From Cryptomeria japonica (lineage: Eukaryota > Streptophyta > Pinopsida > Cupressales > Cupressaceae): a stretch of 60,000 nt of DNA. The notes below the pieces were generated by a model, which was not told the DNA's origin, ran no database searches, and saw only the letters and a program-made list of their open reading frames with translations. The stretch's first letter is position 1. Each line of letters starts with the position of its first letter. The stretch covers positions 619,378,476-619,438,475 of the forward strand of contig NC_081408.1 of NCBI RefSeq assembly GCF_030272615.1, read 5' to 3'. Shown piece after piece: positions 22,124-31,856 of this stretch. The translations under genes were made by a program, and so were the position numbers.

Positions 22124-23110
22124 TAATTGAGTTCATAGCCAACTAGTGTGTGAGAGATGTAGTAAACCGCACATTCTTTGCCTTCTACATTGTGTTGAGC
22201 CAATCGTACACCTAATGTTGTACTTGTTGCTGATATATAGAGCAATAAAGGGCTTCTCGGATTTGGTGGGATCAGTAATGGCATATTCATAAGATAATCT
22301 TTAAGCATTTGGAATGCTTGCTGGCATCTAGCATCCCATTGAAAGCAGATATTCTTATGTAATAGGTGTGTAAAGGGGTGACACTTATCTGCTAGTTGTG
22401 CAATAAATCTTCGGATAGATTGAAGTCGCTCTTGTAGTGTCCTTAGCTGGCTAATGTTCTTTGGAGGTGGCATGTCCATGATTGCTTTGACCTTTGCTGG
22501 ATCGACCTCAATGCCTTTGCTTGAGACAATGTCTCCTAGAAGATTCCCTAAGCTTACTCCAAAGACACATTTCTTTGGGTTGAGTCGAACTTGATATTGT
22601 TCCAGTCTGTCAAAGATTTTCTCCAATATGTCTAGATGACCTTCTCTTGTGAGTGATTTTGCCAATAAATCATCAACATAATCCTCCATTATGGTATGCA
22701 TCATGTCATGGAAGATGGTAGTCATTTCTCTTTGATAGGTCGCTCTTGCATTCTTTAGACCGAAAGGCATTACATTCTAGCAATATGGGCCCCATGGAAA
22801 TGTGAAGGTTGTCTTATGTTGATCCTTTGGTGCAATCTTTATCTGATTGTACCCTGAAAAGCCATCCATGAGTGAAAGCATGGCATGTCCTACTGTTAGG
22901 TCTACTATGATGTCAATATTTGGTAGGGGGAAGTCATATTTAATGAAACCAACATCTAGGAGTTTCTTGAGTTTTGCTTTGATGAGTATTGCAATCTAAG
23001 GATGTATTTCGCGAAGCTTCTGTTTGACAGGTTTGGCTCCTTTTGCTACGGTGAGGTGATACATGACTAAATCAGGATCAAGCCCAGGCATGTCTGCATA
23101 TGACCATGCG
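22119..23110 (-). pseudogene. Element B reverse transcriptase and start of RNase H
   Basis: MPFGLKNARATYQREM and YVDDLLAKS (catalytic YVDD) give the RT palm; NPKKCVFGV, the thumb-side pattern and the start of RNase H (LLLYISATSTTLGVRLAQ) follow, up to the A insertion at YELNYT. Compared with D, an in-frame deletion of about 108 bp near 22945 removes the RT segment with GGIRICTDFRDLNKACPKD. A stop also lies just before MPFGLKNA. The RT cannot be functional. Confidence 0.85.
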
Positions 23111-23118
23111 AAGTTGAT

Positions 23119-23712
23119 CTAACGCTTTTGGAAGAACTCTACAAACTTAGGTTGTTCCTTTGGAGTTAAAAGAGATGCTAGATGTATGCGGTGAGGCATT
23201 TTAGGAGTCCCCACATTGTATTCTTTTGTTTCCTCAATGAGAATTGTTGATGGTTCCTGTTGTGTACTAGAAGGGAGAATGTTAAACCTTTCATCCTCCG
23301 GCACCCCAGAGAGGTTTTCACCATTGGATACGCTCTTTCTTTTTACTTTTGTGGGATCAAATAGTGCTACAGTGTGGTTTTCACTGGAAGATCTATGTTT
23401 TATTGTTATATTTTTGCAGCTGAAAGGTTTGGCATCCACCCTGAAGTATGCTGCGCTGTTAAGTTCTATGGCGAATCCAGCTTTATGATCCCCACTTGGT
23501 ATGTTATCCTGTAGTTCCAAAAAGTAAATGATTGCCTCATCATTTTGGAAAAGGTCAAGACATGGGGGATTAGGTTGGTTCCATTCGATGAGTTTAGGAT
23601 GGATAATGGGCATTACCTCATTGATTAGGTTAAGTTCCTGAGACGTGTCAGTGAGGGTTAAGACATTGTGGTGAAGGTCATTGATGGTACTCTCTCTATT
23701 AGAATCAGGCAT
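23119..23712 (-). pseudogene. Element B region between G-patch and RT, conserved in C and D
   Basis: An open stretch of 197 codons whose C-terminal part (HLASLLTPKEQPKFVEFFQK) is the usual lead-in to Ty3/gypsy RT. The preceding part (for example NITIKHRSSSENHTVALFDP) has no function I recognise, but nearly the same protein segment occurs in C (about 44560-44830) and D (about 54280-54540). Its position fits the protease-RT linker of the polyprotein. Confidence 0.6.
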
Positions 23713-24078
23713 AGGATCTATGGAAGAAGTTTCCAGTTCAAAAACCCAAGAGGTCTTTATCTGTGCTTCTCCGTAAACAGGGATGTCTTTGTGGGGTGGA
23801 GGTAGTGATGTGTCTTCCTCATCTGAAGTATTAAGCTAGATGGAACCAAATTCCCATTCATGTGAGTCGGTCTCTGAGTCACTTTCTAGTATCCAATTAC
23901 TATACCATACTGGGATGTCCTTTGAGTTAAACACTACAGGTGCGATCGGTTTTGTAGATGAAATGATTGGTGCTGCAGGAAGGATTATGGGGATCAATGA
24001 ATCCAATACGGGGAGTATCGGTAGTGTTGACTTTGCTGCTTCTGCTAGAACTGCTGGTGTCGTAGATACTATTGTGGG

Positions 24079-25440
24079 TTATGATACAGTTGCTACTGCT
24101 AATGGTGCTATTGATATTATTGCTGCTACTGATGGGATCACTGGTTTGATTCGTGGGATGAAGGGTGTTGTAGATGGTTTTGTTGGGATGGTATTTGATG
24201 CTGCTTTTATAATCAAAGGTGACCTCTTTGTAATAGGCTGATATAGAGGTTGGCTGGGTTTTCCTTTGAATCTGAGCTTAGGAAAGATCTCCTTTTGAAA
24301 GCCTAGGCCAGTGTTATCTTTGGGCTTTAATTCCGGCTGCAGTGGTTCATGTCTTCCTTGTTTACAATGCCCTAAAGCACTTTGACCATTATATCCTATT
24401 CTTTGCATAATGAGAAGGCCTTTTCCATATTGATCTATGGGAAGCTTAGCTTGCAGAATATTGATGGTGATGGGATCTTTATAGATCCATTCTGCTAAGT
24501 CCTCATCTCTAGTTTCTTCTTCTTGACTCTTTCCAAAGAGGAACGGTGTCAAAGTACATGTTGGCTTGTCCAGTGGCGTTTGAAATAACCGTTGAGGTTT
24601 TCCATGTGTTCTAGGAGAAGTGGGCATTTGTCCAACACAAAAGAGTTGGCTGAGATTGTAATCCCCAGGACCTTCCTCAGCTATTTTCATCTTGAGCTTT
24701 TCTTGCTTGGGTATAGTAGTGTTTGAACTGGCAAGAGAGGCTGAACTTGTGTATGATGTGAAGGAGATGGCTTCTCTATTGTTAGGAACGGTAATCTCTG
24801 GTTGATGATTGATATTATGACAATATGCAAAGGGGTTTGCATTGCCCAAGATCGTGATTTCTACACCATTATGTGGGAACTTGATACACTGATGGTAGGT
24901 GGATGGAACAAGTTGCATGATGTGTATCCAAGGTCTTCCTAATAATAAATTGTATGGTAGAGGAAGGTCCAGAACTTGACAGATGATGTGTTTCACCACA
25001 GGGCCCACTCAGATTGGTAGCACCACATCTCCTTTGGATGAATGCTCTGCATCATCATAGGCTTTTATTGTGATCTTCTTGCGGGGATCCACTGATTCAA
25101 TTGCATATCCCAAAGCTGTGACTAATTGTAGAGTACAAATATTCAAGCCTACTCCATTGTCGATCAAGACTCACTTGATCCTATGTTGATTGATAAATCC
25201 TTCAATGTGGAGTGAGGCGTTATGAGGTTGTTGGAAGGATGAGTTGTCACTTTCAAAGAAAGTGAGAAAAGGTGATGACCTTAGATTTCCGACCATGGCT
25301 TGGAATTGATCTGTGTTCAAATTTGCAGGGACTCACGCCTCTTGGAGAGCTTGATCCAAGATTGTTTTATGAGATGAAGATAGATGCAATAGCTCTAAGA
25401 TAGATATCAATGCAAACGTTTTATCTAATTGGTCCACAAG
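24079..25440 (-). pseudogene. Element B protease, G-patch-like segment and low-complexity linker
   Basis: Around 25160 the translation has VLIDNGVGLNICTLQLVTAL, the retropepsin active-site region, preceded by a stop where C has Arg. Then follow KKITIKAYDDAEHSS and YNLLLGRPWIHIMQLVPSTY. Residues corresponding to 24289-24429 (YGKGLLIMQRIGYNGQSALG) form a glycine-patterned G-patch-like segment. The end (24079-24250) is a Pro/Ile/Thr/Ala-rich linker coded by repeats. The 309-codon frame 24079-25008 is open; the active-site part upstream is broken by stops. Confidence 0.75.
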
Positions 25441-25559
25441 GTTATACTACTTTGGGATAAATGGGGTGCCTTGTGGAGCTTCTTTTATGGTAATCTTGTT
25501 GCGACGTGTAACAACATTGCAAGTGGAGTTAGGATTTTTGATGGTTATAGTTGCAATTT

Positions 25560-27202
25560 GTTCACTGGCATTGTATAGGTGATTCATAGTGTAATTATAC
25601 GCAGCTTGCATATAATTGGTGGTATCTGTGTTTCGCCCTGAAGTGGAAGGACCCCTTGATCTTGTGATGGAAGTGGATTTTTAAACATGAGATGATCGTT
25701 GTTTGTTGTCTTTGGGTCATGTCCTTCGATTTCAATTTCACCTTGGTCAATAAGATCCCGAATAAGATCTTTCAATATGTGACAATTGCTTGTCTTATGC
25801 CCTTTCCCTTGATGGAAATCGCAATGTTCAGTATCCCTCCACCATCAAGGTTTGACTTGAGGTTCATAATTTGATGTTTTGGATAAGGTTACCAGATTTT
25901 GAGAAACCAACTGTCGTAACACTATTTCGATGGGTTCCTCTAAGGGAGTGTATGTTTGCTTTGGTTTTTGTTGACTCTGTCTGGGTTCATCTTGAGATGT
26001 GATGCAGCCTTGATTTGGAGGAGCAACTGTGTTAATCTTAGGTGGGGGATTCTATCCTGCAAATCGAACTACAGGTTGTGCAATTTTGATAGTTCTTGCA
26101 TCCACAACCCCGTCATTGATGATGTTTTTGCTTTTGTTCTAGAACTTAGGCTTGTCACTATTGAAGCGTGGATGAGGGCCATCCTTTGGTTCATTGTAGA
26201 TTTTGATAAGTCATTTCTTGATGAGAGCCCGCTCACATTTTAAGCCTTTGGTGATCATGTCATTGAAAGAGTTCGTGTCTTTTACGTCGAGGTGAAATTC
26301 AATTTTGTCATTTAAGTTGGAAATAAATATTTCCACTAGTTCTTGTTTAGGTAATTGAAGAGAACATCTGCTACACATTTGATGCCATCATTACAGAACG
26401 ACTGAAAAAATAGCTCACCCGGTTTTTGTTTAGTGTTACATAGATCAGCCATGGTGATATCACGTTCAATTTTGTGTGAGTAATGTGCCAAGAATTTTAG
26501 GACTCTCTTCAAATGTCCTAATGCCACCTAGTAATCAGGAAAATCATGATGTGGTTGTTCCTCCCAAGCTTTGGGGAAAAAGGTGCATTAGGTATGTGTC
26601 CTTGTATGCCACTTTGAGGCAAGTTGAATGGAATTCTCTAACATGATCATGAGGATCTCCCTTTCCTCTATACTTTTCAAATTTGGGTGTTTCAAACCCT
26701 TGCGGAAAAGGTGGCATATGAAGATTCCTATCAAAGGGATAGGGACAAATGTCATTGAGTGAAATTGATTGGTTTTTACACCACTATGAAATTGTTCGGC
26801 GAGATTTTTGACTTGTTGCCGCAACATTTTTATGTCATTCGAAGGAGGTGGGGGATTACCTTGATGAAAGTTGTATCTAATGTGTTCTCAACCTCTTTCA
26901 TCCTCATTGCAACTTTGGCATTCAGATGCTTGTTTTAGTTGTGCAACATCAAAGTCAGAGGGTAGTTTAGCCCATTCTTGAGCAAGTTTTAAAAAGTGAG
27001 CATCAGCAGTACTCTTGAGCATCTCATCAAAATGTCTATTGAAGAGAGGGTTGTGTTGCACCCTTTCTATTACCACTGGAGTAGGAGTGCCTAGATTTTC
27101 ATCATTTACATTTCCTCCAATGGCTTCTTGGAACTCATTGATATTTTCTTCCTCTTCCTCTTCAATTTCTTGTTGCCTAGATCTTGATCTGGTATGAGCC
27201 AT
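25560..27202 (-). pseudogene. Element B gag, decayed
   Basis: The start is ATG at 27202 (MAHTRSRSRQQEIEEEEEE), shared with C (40826) and D (50486). The first 104 codons are open and acidic. The capsid-like core (ALGHLKRVLKFLAHYSHKIE, MADLCNTKQKPGELF) follows in shifted frames at 26336-26830. Near the C-terminus CDFHQGKGHKTSNCHILKDL (about 25770-25830) is the CX2HX4HX4C knuckle typical of Tat gag proteins, complete only in this copy. Multiple frameshifts make it a pseudogene. Confidence 0.75.
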
Positions 27203-27794
27203 CTTGTTTACAAGTTTTTGTTAAGTTTGATGAAAATGATGATGAGTTGGTGATGAAAGGAAAGATTGATTCTTGGTGAACTGCTTTTCATACGGATCCC
27301 TAGCACTAAAGGTAGATGCTACCAAAGGTCTTTCTTGAATTGCTTGTTGGGTTGGATTGACAAAGTTTGATGTGATAAGGTGTAGAGGAATCTGAAATGT
27401 GTTCCAGACTCAACTACCTAGTAATGAGAGGACTCACTCATAGACTAGTTTTAACCTGCGTAGAAATGTCTCTTAGGATGAGTTTATCCTAGATGTAGAG
27501 ACACTCTAAAAAGTGGTTTGTTTTGTGTTTGATTCAAGCAATATTAGAATAGAACTTTAGGACAAAAACCTTTGGGTGTTTTGAGAGCTGGAATGGAGCT
27601 GATGAGATATGGATATGATAATGGATGAAATGTTTAACTTCAATAAAAGCTTTGTGTCACATATGGGACAAATTCTTCCTCTTCTCTTTCGGGAGTTGGT
27701 GGTTCTTCCCGAGCTATGTTATATGTGATGCAAATTTTTGGAAAGAAGTCAGGATTGATCTTGCCTCCCTTTTTTTTTTGTGATAACTCAAAGC

Positions 27795-28160
27795 TCAGTA
27801 TTGTGTGAAAGCTCTATGGTTCAATGACTCTTGATCAAATTCGTTTGATTTCCCTTGAAGATAAAGATGCATGTGACGTAAGAAGGCTCTATGAGAGACA
27901 AATATTTGTCTATTAAGATAGAAGAATTTCCTCCTTTTGATAAGAGCCTTTGAGCTCAATGGTCTTTTCTTCAAGTTGATGTGTTGATGAAGATTCTTCT
28001 TTCTCAAGATGTGAAGAATGGTCATATAGTTTGATACTCTTGCTCTTTGTTTTTGATCTTTTTGTTGGTGTTTGAAAATGTTTATGTTGGATGAATACTT
28101 GTTCTTGGAATTGATTTTTGATTTTTCTTTGACAAGAAAACAAAGCAAGCACACAAACAC
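27795..28160 (-). CDS. Short leader reading frame of element B (conserved in C and D)
   Basis: An open frame of 121 codons lying about 600 bp before gag. The C-terminal part (FFYLNRQIFVSHRAFLRHMH, LYLQGKSNEFDQESLNHRAF) recurs in C (39878-40240) and D (48593-48922). A one-base indel shifts the N-terminal half relative to C. Ogre-type Tat elements carry an extra ORF before gag, so this may be its counterpart, but DNA conservation of the leader alone could also explain the match. No function is recognisable. Confidence 0.3.
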   Translation of the reverse strand: MFVCLLCFLVKEKSKINSKNKYSSNINIFKHQQKDQKQRARVSNYMTILHILRKKNLHQHINLKKRPLSSKALIKRRKFFYLNRQIFVSHRAFLRHMHLYLQGKSNEFDQESLNHRAFTQY

Positions 28161-29560
28161 AAGAATGTTCCTTGAAAAGGCACAAATAAGTATGGGTCTA
28201 GATCAACCCAATCCTTGGACTTTTTATGACCCTTTTCCTTTAAATGTATTTTAAGGTGTTTTCCAAAGCTTGAAGTTGGTTCAATTTGCACTGGTCTTGA
28301 CTCAAAAAATGAAAGCACTTCAAACACTTTTTATCCCTAAGGTCAAATGGCCAGTTGTGATAAATTCAACCCACATCTTGATATTTCTTCGACTTTGGTA
28401 CTACATACATTATGAATCCCGCCGTGGCAGGTAAGGATGTGATATACTAAGTCTTGCATGAGCATAACAAATAGATGATCCCTATGATGGGGGAGTCATC
28501 ACTTTCATCAAGCCACAAGTGTCTTTTCAAAAAGCTATGTTTCTACTCAAGGAAATATGTATGGTGAGTATCTTGGGAGCAAAACCATCAATGCTCTTGC
28601 ACTGAATTATATCAAAAATATCCTTAATCAATAAAACAAGCGAGCTACTACTTAAAGGTGTTTAGTAATGTTCGATGTTTTTGGACATAAGTTCATTCCG
28701 CAGTGACTCACTTAAGAGCCTTGTAACTTGTGGTGGGGCCCATTTGTCCTTTCAGCAAGTTACACTATAGGAACAACTATACCCAAGGCTACAGCTTTCG
28801 CTTTCACCTGATTTCTATAGTGGCTCAAAGGATTTACCACGCAAGGTTGTTCCCAAGAGTGATGTGTCTCTTGGCAGGCCTCTCTTAAAAAGATAAAACT
28901 TGAGTGTTACTAACACTTTTCACTTGCACCTAGGACCACGAAAGCCAAGGGAGAGGATAGTGTGTGTTAGAAGTAGGACCACTCGACAAACTCTTTTGCA
29001 CAAGTGTGCCAAACACAAAATACACTTGTTCTTTTTAACATGTCATTGCAATGAGGTTTTATCTATTTGGAGATGTTGCTCCAACAACCATGATGTTCTT
29101 TTTAACTTCAAAAGCAATGTGTTTGAGTAAACTAGAATTTGAAATCCTGGTCAACTGAAATAAGAGCACGTATGCATGAAGTAAATCATTTTTGCAAAAT
29201 AAGATAAATTGATTGTTCTTTTTAGTTGCCTAAAAATGGAAGTGTGGATTGTGAATTCTTAGTTTGATGCAAGAAATAAACTTTGCTTTGTTGATTTTAA
29301 GCACCAAATGAAGTGAACCTGACTTGCAAGGAAATAAAATTTGCTTGTAAGTTTTAGAGCACCAAAAATGACATGATCCTAACTTGCAAAGAAATAAAGT
29401 TTTCTTGTAAGTTTTAGAGTACCAAAAAGAACTGTTTTTTATTTTTAAGCTAAAAAATATTATTTTAAAACCTGCACATGAAGCAAACAACTAGAAAAAT
29501 TTGACCATATGGTGGGCTTCTACAAGCCCAAGCATTTTTTACAATGTTCTGTTACAATAG
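28161..29560 (-). other. Untranslated leader of element B
   Basis: No gene. The stretch is clearly conserved with the leaders of C and D. It contains an 8-bp perfect stem (28723-28730 with 28756-28763) around GGGGCCC, and a GTGTTA/TAACAC inverted repeat near 28903-28915. These may be packaging or translation-control structures of the genomic RNA. Confidence 0.55.
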
Positions 29561-29564
29561 CGCT

Positions 29565-29818
29565 ACTCTGTGTGCAAACAGACGCGCTACTTAACACAAA
29601 CGCGCTAAAAGGAAGACAAAAGCGTAAAGTAGGATATTTATGCAGCAGGACAAAAGTGCTAAAACCTAAACAAAAGTGCTAATTAAAAGACAAAAGCGCT
29701 AGAATATATACAAAAGTGCTAAACTCTGGACAATAGCGCTATTGTAGAAACAAAAGCGCTAAACTATTAAATGACAATAGCACTAGAACGTGAACAAAAG
29801 CGCTGAAGCGCGACCTGT
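29565..29818 (-). repeat. AGCGCT array in the 5' leader of element B
   Basis: About a dozen irregularly spaced units reading TAGCGCTTTTGT or TAGCGCTATTGT on the minus strand, some with AGCACT in place of AGCGCT. It lies 50 bp after the primer-binding site, the same position as in C and D. Confidence 0.8.
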
Positions 29819-29869
29819 GTGTCAAGCTAAACAGTCAAAAAGTTAGTTTTTTTTAAAAAAGTTGTTGGT

Positions 29870-29887
29870 TTCACGTCGGGTTCACCA
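29870..29887 (-). other. Primer-binding site of element B
   Basis: The minus strand reads TGGTGAACCCGACGTGAA, separated from the LTR by TT. Confidence 0.75.
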
Positions 29888-29889
29888 AA

Positions 29890-31286
29890 TGATGCTCTGC
29901 AAAATGGACAAGGTTAGATTAAAACTTGTGGTCGTATAACACACAAAAACACAAGAAACTATTAGTGTTAATCAACTAAAAACTAATCTAAGCAGGCATA
30001 TCAAAAGAGACACTAAAAACATGAAGAAATATTTAACTATGAAAGTAAATATAACAAGACATCTCCAAATGCCTTCTAACATGCTCTTAGCTCCTTCTCC
30101 TTTGTTCTCTCAGTAGCTTTTTGCACTATGGATGCTTATGGAGGTTCAAGATTGAAATGTTTACTCTAAAATGGTATGCAAATGTGAATAAAAGCTAATA
30201 TTAGATGATGTGATGCTAAAATGATTTATTTTAGGCCAAAATAACATTATATTAGTGATTTATGTTAAATGCTCTCTAAAATTCACTATAGATTAAATGC
30301 ATACAAGTTTTCAAGATCTGGGTTATGAGGAAATGTGCTCTATTTATAGGAAAAATGGAGCAATGGATGGTTGAGATTGAGTGATCTCAACAAGGGTCAA
30401 GATTGAATGATATTCAATCCATGTGAGGGCTTTCAACCCAATCCCAGGATGACAAGTGTCAACATGAGAAGGGTTGAGAGGAGAGGGGATAAGAATTAAA
30501 TGCTTGACATGACCTAAGGGTTAACTTGGGAGTTAAGGTCAAGGTTAGGTTGAATGAATAAATTATTTATTCAAAGAATAAAGCTTTTATCCAATGGATA
30601 AATTCTTGTGCAAAGGTAAAAGGGATAACCATGGTCAAAGCAATAAATGCTTGAGGAGACACATGAGTGCAAGTTGAATTAACCATAAATGGTTATGTAA
30701 GAGTCATTAATGGTCATGTAAGAGCCATTAGTGGTTTGGAAGGCTTTAGAGGCTAGATTGTTGAACACACAAAGCATTAAATGTTTTTCAAAGAGTTTTT
30801 AAGTCTTTGAGAAGTGACTCCAAGTTGCTTAGGAATGTGACAATAATTAGGGGATGGATTAGGTTAATTAGGAAAGGTTTAGAAGAATCTAGAAGGGGTT
30901 TTAGGAGTGCAAGTGGATTTGGTGGGTGAGGGAAAATGGGATTTTAATTAAAATAAAATTCATTTATTTCAATAAATGGTTGCAACTTGCATTTGTAGGA
31001 AAATGCAAGTGGTGGGAATAATGATTTAAATAAATGTTTTATTTAATTTATTTAAAAGAGGAAAGAGGATTAAATGAAATAAATAAGATTTATTCATTTA
31101 ATTGATTTCTGAATTTGGTATAATGAATTAATTAAAATAAATTGAATAATTTATTTAATTAATAGGAGAATGTTTTGAAGATGAATTAATTAAATATTAA
31201 TTTAATTAACTGTTGGCTAGTGGGTTTTTAATCAAATAAATAGCAAATATTCATTTAATTAAACTGGACAAATTTATGTGACTACA
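29890..31286 (-). repeat. LTR of element B (5' LTR in transcription sense)
   Basis: Length 1397 bp, TG...CA, paired with 4809-6198. The TATA box TATAAATAG is at 30340-30348 on the minus strand. Confidence 0.9.
30340..30348 (-). promoter_or_regulatory. TATA box driving element B
   Basis: TATAAATAG followed by AGCAC on the minus strand. It is conserved at the same place in all four LTRs of the family. Confidence 0.65.
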
Positions 31287-31291
31287 CTCCA
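31287..31291. repeat. Target-site duplication CTCCA, right of element B
   Basis: Matches 4804-4808. Confidence 0.9.
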
Positions 31292-31711
31292 AAATCTAAG
31301 GAGTGCACTAAGGAGGATTTTGTTAAACAAGAAGTAGAATGAATCAAAAAACAAATGGACCAAAGTGAGATTGAGAATTCTAATAAGCTATCTCCTCGAT
31401 GTGCTCCATGCAACCCTCCCTTTAGCTATGGCCTGAGAACCATTGAGGTTTGGGAAGTCCCTCATTTGAGAATTGGCCCTTCAATGGAGGAGGTGAGTGG
31501 CGATAGTATGGAAGTGGATCTAAGAAGTGTAGGGCTGAGTGAAGATGCTAAAGCTGAGAGGTGGGCTATTGTCCCCTTCAAGAGTGACCTAAATGATAAT
31601 TTGATTGAGGAGGCCATCAAAGAATTCAGGGCTAGAAAGGATGCCTGTAAAAAGAAGACCAAGAAACATAAGAAGGACAAAGGTCCTGTAGAGGCCTCAT
31701 CTGGGTACTGA
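31292..31711 (+). pseudogene. LINE ORF1, 3' part
   Basis: Open from 31355 to the TGA at 31709 apart from one stop near 31340. It is charged and ends in a lysine-rich tail (KKKTKKHKKDK), as in many RNA-binding ORF1 proteins. It lies 145 bp before ORF2, the usual arrangement. Confidence 0.6.
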
Positions 31712-31856
31712 CCAGATTTTTGAATTTAAAAGGAAAAGGGGGAGGTCTTCTGGATCAGCAATTATTCTCAAAGGAAAAATGACCCCCCAAGGACAGTTGC
31801 CCAAATGTTTTAGTAGATTTAAGCCACTTATGGATTCTTCACCCTAATCCTTTCTT

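Larger units (their letters stand above)
4809..31286 (-). mobile_element. Element B: Tat-type Ty3/gypsy retrotransposon (about 18.4 kb without insert A)
   Basis: Two LTRs (4809-6198 and 29890-31286) start TG and end CA and are flanked by CTCCA. On the minus strand the order is LTR, primer-binding site, AGCGCT array, leader, gag, protease, G-patch-like segment, RT, RNase H, archaeal-type RNase H, integrase, long 3' tract, an antisense PMD gene, a second AGCGCT array, polypurine tract, LTR. Dual RNase H and large size are hallmarks of the Tat lineage (Ogre, Retand and relatives). All sense coding regions carry stops, frameshifts or deletions. Element A interrupts RNase H at 14066-22118. Confidence 0.9.

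Noticed and set aside
28900-29130. 76-codon plus-strand frame
   Set aside because: Antisense to the conserved leader of B; explained by leader conservation, with no ORF context.
29870-29887. Naming the tRNA that primes these elements
   Set aside because: The 18-base site begins with the expected TGG, but I cannot match it with certainty to one tRNA without a tRNA set.
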